Shown: positions 51,234 through 60,075 of the stretch, piece by piece
Numbering within the stretch: position 1 is the stretch's first letter
Layout: each line of letters begins with the position of its first letter
Assembly: GCF_007197575.1 (NCBI RefSeq)
Contig: NZ_CP041616.1
Location: 3,658,001-3,722,000 of the forward strand
Direction: 5' to 3'
Length of the DNA stretch: 64,000 nucleotides
Source of the DNA: Ornithinimicrobium ciconiae
GTDB lineage: Bacteria; Actinomycetota; Actinomycetes; Actinomycetales; Dermatophilaceae
The notes under the pieces: generated by a model
Told to the model about the DNA's origin: nothing
Databases searched by the model: none
Seen by the model: the letters and a program-made list of their open reading frames with translations, nothing else
Made by a program: the position numbers and the translations under genes

Positions 51234-52229
51234 TCAGAGCAGGGCGTGACAGCGGGCGAGGCGCCGTAGCCACCAGTCGCGGCGCTCACCGGTCAGCTCG
51301 TGGCCAGCCATCCCCGGCATCTCGTCGGCGGCGACCACGGCCTGCGCGTCGGCGACCCAGATCTCCCCGCCGACCGGCACCAGAGGACGTTGCGCCACGT
51401 CGGCGGCCAGCAGCCCGACGGTGCCCAGGCCGCACGCGTGGTCGAGCTGCGGGAGGGCCGCGGCCAGTGCGACACCGGCGGCGATCCCGACCGAGGTGTC
51501 GAGGGCGCTCGAGACCACGGCCGGCAGGCCGCACTCGGCCACGATCGCCAGCGCGGCCGCCACCCCACCGAGCGGGGCGACCTTCACCACGACCAGGTCG
51601 GCGGCACCCTCGCGCGCCACCCGCACAGGGTCCTCGGCGCGGCGCACGGACTCATCCGCCGCGATCGGCACGTCCACCCCGTCGCGCGCCAGGACCAGCC
51701 GCAGCTCGGCCAGCTCGGCGACCTCGGCACAGGGCTGCTCGGCATACTGCAGGTCGTATGCCGACAGCCGGGTCAGCGCCTCCCTCGCCTGCTCGACCGA
51801 CCAGGCGGCGTTGGCATCCACCCGCAGGTGCACCCGCGGGCCGAGCAGCGCCCGGACCTCGGCGACGCGGGCGACATCGTCGTCCACCGTCTGCCCACGC
51901 TCGGCGACCTTGACCTTGACGGTGCGGCACCCGTCGAACCCGGCGAGGACTCCGGGCACCTCCCCGGGTGTCACGGCAGGGACGGTCGCGTTGACCTCGA
52001 CGGCGTCTCGCACCGGCTTCGGCCAGCTCCCCCAGGCAGCCTCCAGACCGGCGGCGAGCCAGCGGGAGGCCTCGGCGTCGGCATACTCCGGGAAGGGCCC
52101 GAACTCGCCCCACCCATGCGGTCCGCGGAAGATCACCGCCTCCCGGACGTCGACCCCACGGAAGCGGACGCGCATCGGCAGGGCCACCGGAGTGGCGGAC
52201 GCGAGAAGTTCCGGGAGATCGGGGGTCAC
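51234..52229 (-). CDS. menC: o-Succinylbenzoate synthase
   Basis: A 331-residue enolase-superfamily enzyme that dehydrates SHCHC to o-succinylbenzoate in menaquinone synthesis. Catalytic parts are in order: GWGEFGPFPEYADAEASRWL, KxK in RTVKVKVAERG, metal ligands in LRVDANAAWS, YAEQPC and IAADES, and the final Lys in VVVKVAPLGG. The length is that of actinobacterial MenC. It is divergent from the small VOC gene and near menB, menE and menA. Confidence 0.93.
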   Translation of the reverse strand: MTPDLPELLASATPVALPMRVRFRGVDVREAVIFRGPHGWGEFGPFPEYADAEASRWLAAGLEAAWGSWPKPVRDAVEVNATVPAVTPGEVPGVLAGFDGCRTVKVKVAERGQTVDDDVARVAEVRALLGPRVHLRVDANAAWSVEQAREALTRLSAYDLQYAEQPCAEVAELAELRLVLARDGVDVPIAADESVRRAEDPVRVAREGAADLVVVKVAPLGGVAAALAIVAECGLPAVVSSALDTSVGIAAGVALAAALPQLDHACGLGTVGLLAADVAQRPLVPVGGEIWVADAQAVVAADEMPGMAGHELTGERRDWWLRRLARCHALL

Positions 52230-52260
52230 CGGGCCAGCGTAGGACGGTGCCGGTCCGCAG

Positions 52261-52284
52261 CCGACGCCGACGCCGACGCCGACG
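52261..52284. repeat. Four-copy CCGACG microsatellite
   Basis: Four perfect copies of CCGACG, 32 bp upstream of the menC start. Copy changes would alter promoter spacing. No function is known. Confidence 0.8.
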
Positions 52285-52332
52285 CAAGATCATCCCGGTT
52301 GCCCTGTCGGTCGTGACGGGCATGCTGGGTGG

Positions 52333-52746
52333 ATGGCACTGAAGTGGTACTCCGTCGTGATCGACTGCCTGGACCCCCACGCGCAGGCGCGCTGGTGGGC
52401 CGAGGTGCTGGACTGGTCCGTGGCCTACGAGGCGCCCGACGAGGTGGTCCTCGTGCCCCGGCACGCGATGGAGGAGGGCGGCCCCGTCGCCGACCTCGAC
52501 ACCTGGATGCGCCGCGGCCAGGGCCTGGTCTTTGGCGTGGTGCCCGAGGGCAAGGAGGTCAAGAACCGCCTCCACCTCGACCTGGCGCCCCACGTCAGCC
52601 AGGACCGGGACGTCGAGATCCACCGCCTGCTGGAGATGGGCGCCACCGAGGTGGACGTCGGCCAGGACCCCCAGGAGGTGACCTGGACCGTGCTCGCGGA
52701 CCCGGAGGGCAACGAGTTCTGCGTGCTGTCCACACGAGACCGGTGA
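52333..52746 (+). CDS. VOC-superfamily (glyoxalase-like) protein
   Basis: A 137-residue protein of the glyoxalase-like VOC fold: KWYSVVIDCLDPHAQARWWA and LDWSVAYEAPDEVVLVPR in the first half, then KNRLHLDLAPHVSQDRDVEI, LLEMGATEVDVG and VLADPEGNEFCVLS in the second. The conserved His and Glu fit a metal site, but the substrate is unknown. It lies between menC and menB, with no evidence of a menaquinone role. Confidence 0.9.
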   Translation: MALKWYSVVIDCLDPHAQARWWAEVLDWSVAYEAPDEVVLVPRHAMEEGGPVADLDTWMRRGQGLVFGVVPEGKEVKNRLHLDLAPHVSQDRDVEIHRLLEMGATEVDVGQDPQEVTWTVLADPEGNEFCVLSTRDR

Positions 52747-52812
52747 GGGGTGAGTCTGCCGTGGCCAGAGCCAGGTGCCCGCCGCTGACGCCACGTGGCT
52801 AACCTGAGCGGC

Positions 52813-53742
52813 GTGAGCGAGCAGACCAGCCAGGCAGCCAACCCGTTCGACCCGACGCAGTGGGAGGCGGTCGAGGGATTCGACTTCACCGACATCACCT
52901 ACCACCGCGCCCGCGACGTGGGGGCGGTGCGGATCGCCTTCGACCGTCCCGAGGTGCGCAACGCCTTCCGCCCGCACACGGTCGACGAGCTCTATCGCGC
53001 CCTCGACCACGCGCGGATGACGCCGGACGTGGGTGTCGTCCTACTCACCGGCAACGGACCGAGCCCCAAGGACGGCGGCCACGCGTTCTGCTCCGGAGGC
53101 GACCAGCGCATCCGCGGCCGCTCGGGCTATCAGTATGCCGAGGGCGAGACCGCGGACACCGTCGACCAGGCCCGGGTCAAGGCAGCCGGGGGCCGACTGC
53201 ACATCCTGGAGGTGCAGCGACTGATCCGCACCATGCCCAAGGTGGTGATCGCGGTGGTCAACGGGTGGGCCGCCGGCGGTGGTCACTCCCTGCACGTCGT
53301 CTGCGACCTCACCATCGCCTCGCGCGAGCACGCCCGGTTCAAGCAGACCGACGCCGACGTTGGCAGTTTCGACGCCGGCTACGGCTCGGCCTACCTGGCC
53401 CGCATGGTGGGCCAGAAGTTCGCCCGCGAGATCTTCTTCCTCGGCCGGACCTATGACGCAGAGCAGATGCATCAGATGGGTGCGGTCAACCTGGTGATTG
53501 ATCATGCCGACCTGGAGCGCGAGTCGCTGACCGTCGCCCGCGAGATCATGGGCAAGTCCCCCACCGCGCAGCGGATGCTGAAGTTCGCCTTCAACCAGAT
53601 CGACGACGGGCTGATGGGGCAGCAGGTCTTCGCCGGCGAGGCGACCCGGCTGGCTTACATGACGGACGAGGCCGTCGAGGGACGCGACGCTTTCTTGGAG
53701 CGCAGGGACCCCGAGTGGGGCCCGTTCCCTTGGTACTTCTGA
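52813..53742 (+). CDS. menB: 1,4-Dihydroxy-2-naphthoyl-CoA synthase
   Basis: A 309-residue crotonase-fold enzyme that closes the naphthoate ring in menaquinone synthesis. Marks are IAFDRPEVRNAFRPHTVDEL, DGGHAFCSGGDQRIRGRSGY, GWAAGGGHSLHVVCDLTIAS, the catalytic loop TDADVGSFDAGYGSAYLAR and the C-terminal RDPEWGPFPWYF. GTG 52813 is preferred over GTG 52795: TAACCT ends 7 nt before it, fitting a leaderless start. The start GTG at 52795 would place the -10 box inside the gene. Confidence 0.94.
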   Translation: MSEQTSQAANPFDPTQWEAVEGFDFTDITYHRARDVGAVRIAFDRPEVRNAFRPHTVDELYRALDHARMTPDVGVVLLTGNGPSPKDGGHAFCSGGDQRIRGRSGYQYAEGETADTVDQARVKAAGGRLHILEVQRLIRTMPKVVIAVVNGWAAGGGHSLHVVCDLTIASREHARFKQTDADVGSFDAGYGSAYLARMVGQKFAREIFFLGRTYDAEQMHQMGAVNLVIDHADLERESLTVAREIMGKSPTAQRMLKFAFNQIDDGLMGQQVFAGEATRLAYMTDEAVEGRDAFLERRDPEWGPFPWYF

Positions 53743-53887
53743 GTCGGCAGCTTGCCAATCTGTGACTAAGCCCACGGAACGAATCCGCAGGTGGCGAGGT
53801 CACAGGCCTGATGAGGATTTATCCAGCATCGCCATCGCGTGGGAGAATCCCACCTGAGACTTTTCACGTTTGGGGAGGAACCCGACT

Positions 53888-54565
53888 ATGCGACGTTCAC
53901 TAGTGGCCGCTCTGGCCGTTCCGGCTCTGCTGCTGTCCGCCTGTGGCGACGGCGACGAGCCCGAGGTGCAGGACGCACCCACCACCGAGGAGCAGACCTC
54001 CGAGGAGCCCACCACCGAGGAGCCGACGGACGAGGCTCCGACCACCGAGGCGCCGGCCCCCACCACGGAGGAGCCGACCACCGAGGAGCCGACCACCGAG
54101 GAGCCCACCGACGACGGCGCCACGACCGAGGAGCCGACCGACGACGGCGCCACGACCGAGGAGCCCACTGACGACGGTGGCGAGAACGCCTCCGGTGATG
54201 GGCAGGCCGCAGCCGACCGCACCAAGGAGTGGCTGGTCGCCTTCGTCAACGGCGAAGAGGCTGTCTGCGACCTCATGCTGGACCTCGACAGCGAGGGCCC
54301 GATGAAGGACGACGAGACGGACTACCCGATCTGCGTCGCCACCTTCCCCAGCATGGCCAGCAGCATGTTCGACGCCGAGACCGCCGGCATCATCGAGTCC
54401 ATGCAGATCAACGGCGCCGACGTGACCGGCGACACCGCCATCGTCAACAAGGACCACTTCTCCGCGCTGTTCGCCGAGGGCATGGGCGACCAGGTCATCA
54501 CCCTGCGGATGGTCGACGGCGAGTGGTATGTCGACATGAACGAGAGCTTCAACGCGGAGAAGTGA
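53888..54565 (+). CDS. Lipoprotein with Thr/Glu/Pro repeat stalk
   Basis: A 225-residue lipoprotein. Signal with lipobox LLLSAC puts the lipid on Cys19. Residues ~28-110 are a low-complexity stalk of TTEEPT and TDDGATTEEP units, and a C-terminal globular domain follows (TKEWLVAFVNGEEAVCDLML, FPSMASSMFDAETAGIIESM, LRMVDGEWYVDMNESFNAEK), similar in layout to SnoaL/DUF4878-like lipoprotein domains. Function is unknown. GGGGAGG precedes ATG 53888 by 10 nt. It interrupts the men cluster and ends in its own terminator. Confidence 0.8.
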   Translation: MRRSLVAALAVPALLLSACGDGDEPEVQDAPTTEEQTSEEPTTEEPTDEAPTTEAPAPTTEEPTTEEPTTEEPTDDGATTEEPTDDGATTEEPTDDGGENASGDGQAAADRTKEWLVAFVNGEEAVCDLMLDLDSEGPMKDDETDYPICVATFPSMASSMFDAETAGIIESMQINGADVTGDTAIVNKDHFSALFAEGMGDQVITLRMVDGEWYVDMNESFNAEK

Positions 54566-54591
54566 CCTACCCCGCGAACTAACAGGCCAGT

Positions 54592-54618
54592 GAGCCGGAC
54601 TCCCTCGGGGTCCGGCTC
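54592..54618. terminator. Hairpin terminator after the lipoprotein gene
   Basis: GAGCCGGAC / GTCCGGCTC, a perfect 9-bp stem with a 9-nt loop, 27 bp after the stop codon and just before the menE promoter. Confidence 0.75.
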
Positions 54619-54641
54619 CTGCCATTTCATAACCTGTGACG

Positions 54642-55790
54642 ATGCCGCCCACCTCCGACGCGACCATCTCCGAGCACCTGCGCGCCGCCGAGCGCGCGCT
54701 CGCGGGCAGTGGCGTGGTGCTCACGACGTCCGGCTCGACGGGACAGCCCAAGTCTGTCGTCCTGTCCGCGGACGCTCTCCGTGCCTCGGCGGCCGCGACC
54801 GCCGAGCGCATCGGTGGGCCCGGGCAGTGGCTGCTCACGCTGCCGACCGACCACGTCGCAGGCTGGCAGGTGGTGGTGCGTTCGGCGCTGGCTGGCACTG
54901 TTCCTGCCCGGCTCGACGGCTCGTTCACCGTCGCGGCCTTCACGGCCGCAGCAGCGACTCTCACCGGGCGGCGCCGCTATGTCTCGCTGGTTCCGACCCA
55001 GGTCGTGCGCCTGGCCGAGGACCTGGCGGGGCTGGCGACACTCGCCACGTTCGACGCCGTCCTGGTCGGGGGCGCCGCGCTCCCCACCTCCGTCAGAGAG
55101 CGCACGGAAGCCGCAGGGATCCGGGTGCACCGCACCTATGGCATGACCGAGACCTCCGGTGGCTGTGTGTATGACGGGACGCCCCTCCCCGGCGTCGGCA
55201 TCCGCTTGGACGAGGGTCGGGTCCGCCTCTCCGGGTCGGTGCTCGCCACGGAGTATGCCGGGGACCCGCACCTGACCGCGGAGCGCTTCGTGACCGACGA
55301 TGACGGTCGGCGTTGGTTCGTCACCGATGACGTCGGCGAGCTCGACGTCCAGGGCCGGCTGCACCTGCTCGGCCGCATGGACGACCTGATCAACACCGGC
55401 GGGTTCAAGGTCGCCCCGCGACCGGTCGAGGACGCCCTGCTGGGCCTGCCCCAGATCCGGGATGCCCTCGTGCTCGGGGTGCCCGACGCGGAGTGGGGAG
55501 AGCGGGTGGCCGCGGTGCTCGTCGCCCAGACCCCTCACGCACATACCCCTCACGCACAGCACCCCCACACCCTGGGTGGCGACGCGGAGGCGAGGGGTGC
55601 ACGGCCGGGTGTGTCCGACATACGGGACCTGGTGCGGGATGTCCTGCCGGCCCACGCTCTGCCCCGTCAGGTGCTCTGGGTGGAGGAGTTGCCGCTGCTG
55701 CGCTCCGGCAAGCCGGACCGGGCGGCGCTGAGGGCAATGTGTGCAGGTGAGAGTGGCACAATGGACCCTTACCGCGGATCCGCGGACTGA
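54642..55790 (+). CDS. menE: o-Succinylbenzoate--CoA ligase (short form)
   Basis: A 382-residue AMP-binding ligase that activates o-succinylbenzoate with CoA. The P-loop TTSGSTGQPKSV, the A5-like YGMTETSGG and the hinge-region FVTDDVGELDVQGRLHLLGR, MDDLINTGGFKVAP are clear. It is shorter than typical 450-490-residue acyl-CoA ligases because the N-terminal ~80 residues are absent, as in other actinobacterial MenE. ATG 54642 follows TAACCT by 6 nt and is probably leaderless; GTG 54636 is an alternative. menC, menB and menA neighbours support the call. Confidence 0.9.
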   Translation: MPPTSDATISEHLRAAERALAGSGVVLTTSGSTGQPKSVVLSADALRASAAATAERIGGPGQWLLTLPTDHVAGWQVVVRSALAGTVPARLDGSFTVAAFTAAAATLTGRRRYVSLVPTQVVRLAEDLAGLATLATFDAVLVGGAALPTSVRERTEAAGIRVHRTYGMTETSGGCVYDGTPLPGVGIRLDEGRVRLSGSVLATEYAGDPHLTAERFVTDDDGRRWFVTDDVGELDVQGRLHLLGRMDDLINTGGFKVAPRPVEDALLGLPQIRDALVLGVPDAEWGERVAAVLVAQTPHAHTPHAQHPHTLGGDAEARGARPGVSDIRDLVRDVLPAHALPRQVLWVEELPLLRSGKPDRAALRAMCAGESGTMDPYRGSAD

Positions 55791-55812
55791 ACGAAAACTC
55801 GGAGGGAGACAG

Positions 55813-56073
55813 GTGCTCAGGGTGGCGATGGCCGTGGCCGTGCTGGCCTTCACCGTCTATTGCGTCGTCGACGTGGTCCAGACGGAGGAGGACAAGGTCC
55901 GGGGGCTGCCCAAGCTGGTGTGGCTCCTGGTCGTGCTGATCGTGCCGCTCGCCGGGGGGCTCAGCTGGCTGATCGCGGGACGCGCCCGTGGCATCCTCCA
56001 GCCCCGCCCGCAGACGCGTCCGCGGGGTCCGCGCGGCCCGGACGACGACCCCGACTTCCTCCGGGGCATCTAG
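55813..56073 (+). CDS. PLDc_N-domain small membrane protein
   Basis: An 86-residue protein with two hydrophobic helices (~3-20 and ~34-54): RVAMAVAVLAFTVYCVVDVV, then LPKLVWLLVVLIVPLAGGLS, the PLD nuclease N-terminal (PLDc_N) signature. The tail is Pro/Arg/Asp-rich. Function is unknown. GGAGG lies 7-11 nt before GTG 55813. It is 22 bp after menE and 3 bp before menA, so it is part of the men transcript. Confidence 0.88.
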   Translation: MLRVAMAVAVLAFTVYCVVDVVQTEEDKVRGLPKLVWLLVVLIVPLAGGLSWLIAGRARGILQPRPQTRPRGPRGPDDDPDFLRGI

Positions 56074-56076
56074 GAC

Positions 56077-56952
56077 GTGGCCTCGCTCGCTCAGTGGGTC
56101 GAGGGTGCTCGACCCCGGACCTTCCCTGCCGCCATCGCGCCTGTCGCGGTCGGCACCGGCTCGGCGCACGTGCTCGGCAGCTCCGACCTCGGACTGGCCC
56201 TGCTCGCGCTCCTGGTCTCCCTGGCCCTGCAGATCGGCGTGAACTACGCCAATGACTACTCCGACGGCGTCCGCGGCACGGATGAGGAGCGGGTCGGCCC
56301 GATCCGCCTCGTCGGGCAACGGCTGGCCGACCCGGCCAACGTCAAGCTCATGGCCTTCCTGTGGTTCGGGTTCGCGGCGCTCTGCGGCCTGGCGCTCGTC
56401 GCGCTGTCCAACACGCCCGTCCTCCTGTTGATCGGGGTCGCGGCGATCGTGGCCGCCTGGCGCTACACCGGCGGAGACAACCCCTACGGCTATCGCGGTC
56501 TCGGGGAGGTGATGGTCTTCATCTTCTTCGGGCTGGTCGCGGTGCTCGGCACCACGTGGACACAGGCCCACTCCCTGGACGCGGCGTCCTGGTCCGGCGC
56601 GGTGGGTGTTGGGTCCATCACCTGCGCGGTCCTGGTCGCCAACAACCTGCGGGACATCCCGGGCGACACCACCTCCGGCAAGCGCACCCTCGCGGTGCGG
56701 ATGGGGGACCGCCGGACCCGCCAGCTGTATGTCGGGCTGCTCGCCCTCCCCCTGCTGGCCGCCGGCATCGCTGCGCTGCTGCACCTGTGGGCACTGCTCG
56801 CGCTCCTGTCCGCGCCGCTGGGCTATCTGGCCGCCCGGCCGGTCCTGCGGGGCGCGCTCGGTCGGGATCTGGTGCCGGCGATCGGGAGCACCGGGCGCTA
56901 CCTGCTGGGCTACTCCGCGCTGCTGACGCTCGGGCTGGTCCTGTCAGTCTGA
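56077..56952 (+). CDS. menA: 1,4-Dihydroxy-2-naphthoate polyprenyltransferase
   Basis: A 291-residue UbiA-family membrane prenyltransferase that attaches the isoprenoid tail in menaquinone synthesis. Motifs are RPRTFPAAIAPVAVGTG, NYANDYSDGVRGTDEERVGP (first Asp-rich site) and NNLRDIPGDTTSGKRTLAVR (second site). About eight helices. The GTG start is three bases after the PLDc_N stop. Menaquinone made here feeds the cytochrome pathway whose maturation genes follow on the other strand. Confidence 0.94.
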   Translation: MASLAQWVEGARPRTFPAAIAPVAVGTGSAHVLGSSDLGLALLALLVSLALQIGVNYANDYSDGVRGTDEERVGPIRLVGQRLADPANVKLMAFLWFGFAALCGLALVALSNTPVLLLIGVAAIVAAWRYTGGDNPYGYRGLGEVMVFIFFGLVAVLGTTWTQAHSLDAASWSGAVGVGSITCAVLVANNLRDIPGDTTSGKRTLAVRMGDRRTRQLYVGLLALPLLAAGIAALLHLWALLALLSAPLGYLAARPVLRGALGRDLVPAIGSTGRYLLGYSALLTLGLVLSV

Positions 56953-57177
56953 CCTGGCCCTGCGCGCCAGAGCACGCCACGCACGTCCAATCACGCGCCC
57001 GCAGGCCCAGCCATGCTCCAGCCGCCCCCGCGTGTCGCGCACAGTGCACCAATCGTTGCGGCGTGGCGAGGGCTGGGACGCCCAGAGCGTCGCACGGTTT
57101 CCGCACACGCCACACATTCGGCTCATACCCACGGGTTGCGGCACACGCACGCCACGAGTCACGCTCGGCGGCACCGC

Positions 57178-57438
57178 TCAGCGGTAGTCCTGGTCCTCGA
57201 CCTCTTCGTCGGTGCGCTGGTCGTCCAGCGCCTCAGCGCGCCGCGCGCGCTTCTCCTCCAGGCGTGCCTCGATCTTGCGGGCCGCCTCCTCCCGCGGTCC
57301 GGCCAGGACGAACAGCGAGGTGACCATGGAGAAGAGCGCTCCGAAGACCACGGCCCAGAGCTCGGGGACGCCGATCAGGAGTAGGACCAGCGTGACGACC
57401 AGGAACAGGCCGAGGCGGTAGATCGAGTATTTCAGCAC
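57178..57438 (-). CDS. DUF4229 membrane protein
   Basis: An 86-residue protein: two hydrophobic helices (~8-25 and ~28-46, YRLGLFLVVTLVLLLIGVPE and VVFGALFSMVTSLFVLAG), then a charged helix (REEAARKIEARLEEKRARRA). This is the layout of actinobacterial DUF4229, function unknown. It lies 4 bp downstream of ccsB on the same strand and is probably the last gene of the cytochrome c maturation operon. Confidence 0.85.
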   Translation of the reverse strand: MLKYSIYRLGLFLVVTLVLLLIGVPELWAVVFGALFSMVTSLFVLAGPREEAARKIEARLEEKRARRAEALDDQRTDEEVEDQDYR

Positions 57439-57442
57439 CTGC

Positions 57443-58471
57443 TCACAGCCCCGAGTAGGAGTGCCAGCCGACGAAGAAGACGTTGACGACGGCGTAGTTG
57501 ATGATGATGGAGACGAAGCCGGCGACGGCGAGCCAGGTGGCCTTGCGGGCGGCCCAGCCAGAGGTCGCCCGGGCGTGCAGGTAGGCGGCGTAGACCACCC
57601 AGATCACGAAAGTCCACACCTCCTTGGGGTCCCAGCCCCAGTAGCGGCCCCAGGCCTGCTCGGCCCAGATCGCCCCGGCGATGAGCGTGAAGGTCCACAG
57701 CGGGAAGGCCACGATGTGGATGCCGTAGGTGATCCGCTCGAGGGCCTTGCTCTCCGGCAACGCCGCGAGCCACCCGGTGACCGGGCCGCGCTGCTCTGCG
57801 CGGTCCTTGGCCAGATAGAGCAGCGCCACGGCGCAGCCGATCGTGAACAGCGCCACGGACAGCGTCGCGATCGTGACGTGGATGATCAACCAGATCGAGT
57901 TCAGCGACGGCATCAGCTTGGACGCCTCGGTGTGCCACGACACCATGGCCAGGCCCAGGGTCACCAGGACCGGCAGCGTGACGAACAGGCCGAGCCAGAG
58001 CCGGTCCTTGCGCAGGCTCCACAGGGAGTAGACGACCAGCGTGAACATGCAGGCGACCAGGGCAAACTCATACATATTGCCCAGCGGGGCGCGGCCCACG
58101 GACAGGCTGCGCATGACGACGGCCGCCACGAGGGCGAAGGTCGCCAGCCAGGTCACCTGCAGACCGATGATGCCCCAGCGACGGGTCGGGGCCGGCGCGT
58201 CGGTCTCCGGCGGGGCCAGGACGTCCACACCACCGCCAGACTCGCCACCCTCGGATTCGCCACCCTCGGATTCGCCACGGCCGGACTCGCCAGCTGCGGC
58301 CCCGGCGGACTGCGCGTCCACGCCTGACGGACGCACGCCCTCCGACGCGCGCTCGCGGCCGGATCCGGTCACGGCGAGGTGAGCCGCGAAGGCGAGCATC
58401 GCCACAGCCAGTGCCACCATCGCCGCCCAGACCGCGATGTCGGCATTGCGCGCCAGTTCCTGGTCGATCAT
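57443..58471 (-). CDS. ccsB: Cytochrome c biogenesis protein CcsB (system II haem synthase)
   Basis: A 342-residue membrane protein of the CcmC/CcsA-like haem-handling family, here the actinobacterial 'CcsB'. The tryptophan-rich haem motif is WGRYWGWDPKEVWTFVIW, with His residues in SWHTEASKLMPSLNSIWLII and ITYGIHIVAF. A Ser/Gly/Glu repeat loop (GESEGGESEGGESGGG, ~62-80) follows TM1. It moves haem to apocytochromes with ResB. Start ATG 58471 overlaps the resB stop by four bases. Confidence 0.92.
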   Translation of the reverse strand: MIDQELARNADIAVWAAMVALAVAMLAFAAHLAVTGSGRERASEGVRPSGVDAQSAGAAAGESGRGESEGGESEGGESGGGVDVLAPPETDAPAPTRRWGIIGLQVTWLATFALVAAVVMRSLSVGRAPLGNMYEFALVACMFTLVVYSLWSLRKDRLWLGLFVTLPVLVTLGLAMVSWHTEASKLMPSLNSIWLIIHVTIATLSVALFTIGCAVALLYLAKDRAEQRGPVTGWLAALPESKALERITYGIHIVAFPLWTFTLIAGAIWAEQAWGRYWGWDPKEVWTFVIWVVYAAYLHARATSGWAARKATWLAVAGFVSIIINYAVVNVFFVGWHSYSGL

Positions 58472-60075
58472 GCGTCGTCCTTCACTCGTGCCGTGATCTC
58501 CTCGACGAGGGAGTCGAGATAGTCCTGCAGGTTGGGGTCCGAGCCCTTCGCCAGACCCGCGACCACCAACCCAGTATGCCGCTCGCCGCCCTCCGCGCCG
58601 TCCTCACCCGGGGGCTGCACCCGGACGAACACCCGGCGCCGTTTCACGGTCAGCATCGCGATCAGCGCACCGAGCAGGACGATGGAGCTGATCAGCACCG
58701 GCACTCGGCCCGGGTCGTGCCGCACCACCAGCCCGCCCCACCGAACGACATCGTCAAAAATCACGGTGCCCCGGTCGCCAGGCAGCTCGATCGTCTCGCC
58801 CGGCCGGAGCAGGATCCGGGAGACATCACCGTCGCCGGTCTCGATCTGCTCCATCTGTGCGGTGTCCAGCGTGTAGACCGACTGGGGGCGGCCACCCGGA
58901 AAGAGCGTCCCCTCATAGACGCCCAGCGCGAGGACCGGGTCCATCAGATCCGGGAACGTCGAGGTGGGGCCAAGTGCTTCGACGAATCCGCCGAAGGTCG
59001 GCAGGAAGGCACCGTAGAACCCCAGTTGCGGATCGGCTGCCGGGACCTTGGTCGCGCCGGTAGACGTGTAGTTGTCGTCCTGGGGCAGGAAGGGTGAGAC
59101 GAAGGTGCCCAAGGAGTTGCCGCCACCATCGGTCACCGTGATGACCGGGGCATAGCCGTTGCCGAGCAGGAAGACCGAGGTCGTGCCGAAATGCAACGGG
59201 TTGTTCACCCCGAAGGTCTGCTGCACCTCTGCGGCACCAGGCTCATCCGTGGTGGTCACTGCCGCCTCGAAGAGTCGCGGCGCCCCGAACTGCGATCCGC
59301 CGGCCTCGGTCTCGAAGCGCACATCGAGCCGGTCCATGCGCAGCGAGAACGGCTGGATGGAGTTCTCGTCCACCCACGGTCCGGCCTCCAGGGTGTCGAA
59401 CCGGGCCGCCTGGGCGGTGAAGGTCTCCCCCTCAGCCAGGATGATCTCGCCCCGCCACCCCCACAGGTGACCGACCGCGACAGAGACGATGACAGCCAGC
59501 AGCGAGATGTGAAAGATGAGGTTGCCGGTCTCGCGCAGGTAGCCGCCCTCGGCGCCGATGTCGTGCTCACGGCCCGCCTCGACCGGACGAATCCGCAGGC
59601 GCCGGCGGCGGAGTGTCGCGCGGGCCGCGTCGAGGACCACCTCGGGGTCGGCCGCCAACTGGGTGGTGGTGTGCGCCTCGAGGCGGCTCAGGTTGCGCGG
59701 CGCCCGCGGCGGCTGGGCGCGCATCGTCCTCCAGTGCTGGCCAGCCCGCGGCACGATGCAACCGATCAGGGAAACCATCAGCAGCAGATAGATCGCGGCA
59801 AACCACGGTGAGGAGTAGACATCGAACAGGCTGAACCGATCCAGCCACTCCCCAGCCGTGGGGTTGTCCCGGATGTATTCGTTGACGCGGGCCGGGTCCA
59901 CGCTGCGCTGCGGCCAGATCGAGCCGGGGACGGCCGCGACGGCCAGCAGCATCAGCAGCATCAGCGCGGTGCGCATGCTGGTCAGTTGCCGCCACATCCA
60001 GCGCAGCCAGCCGACCAGCCCGAGCCTGGGCTGAGTGACCGGCTCCCGGAAGGGTGTCTTGTGTGTCTGCGTCAT
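58468..60075 (-). CDS. resB: ResB-like cytochrome c biogenesis protein
   Basis: A 535-residue system II partner of CcsB that holds apocytochrome and haem. TM segments lie at ~35-55, ~92-112, ~180-200 and near the C-terminus (VLISSIVLLGALIAMLTV); the large extracytoplasmic domain lies between. Early motifs TALMLLMLLAVAAVPGSIWP and SLFDVYSSPWFAAIYLLLMV are typical. The start is ATG 60075, overlapping the ccdA stop as TGATG; GTG 60078 is also possible. Order ccdA-resB-ccsB is the normal actinobacterial one. Confidence 0.92.
   Translation of the reverse strand: MTQTHKTPFREPVTQPRLGLVGWLRWMWRQLTSMRTALMLLMLLAVAAVPGSIWPQRSVDPARVNEYIRDNPTAGEWLDRFSLFDVYSSPWFAAIYLLLMVSLIGCIVPRAGQHWRTMRAQPPRAPRNLSRLEAHTTTQLAADPEVVLDAARATLRRRRLRIRPVEAGREHDIGAEGGYLRETGNLIFHISLLAVIVSVAVGHLWGWRGEIILAEGETFTAQAARFDTLEAGPWVDENSIQPFSLRMDRLDVRFETEAGGSQFGAPRLFEAAVTTTDEPGAAEVQQTFGVNNPLHFGTTSVFLLGNGYAPVITVTDGGGNSLGTFVSPFLPQDDNYTSTGATKVPAADPQLGFYGAFLPTFGGFVEALGPTSTFPDLMDPVLALGVYEGTLFPGGRPQSVYTLDTAQMEQIETGDGDVSRILLRPGETIELPGDRGTVIFDDVVRWGGLVVRHDPGRVPVLISSIVLLGALIAMLTVKRRRVFVRVQPPGEDGAEGGERHTGLVVAGLAKGSDPNLQDYLDSLVEEITARVKDDA

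Noticed and set aside
49594..51249. 551-codon plus-strand frame opposite amt
   Set aside because: Low-complexity Gly/His/Asp/Arg product antisense to an unmistakable ammonium channel.
56944..57174. 76-codon minus-strand frame between menA and DUF4229
   Set aside because: No ribosome binding site or family motif, and Arg/Cys-rich composition typical of chance GC-rich frames. The 225-bp gap appears non-coding.
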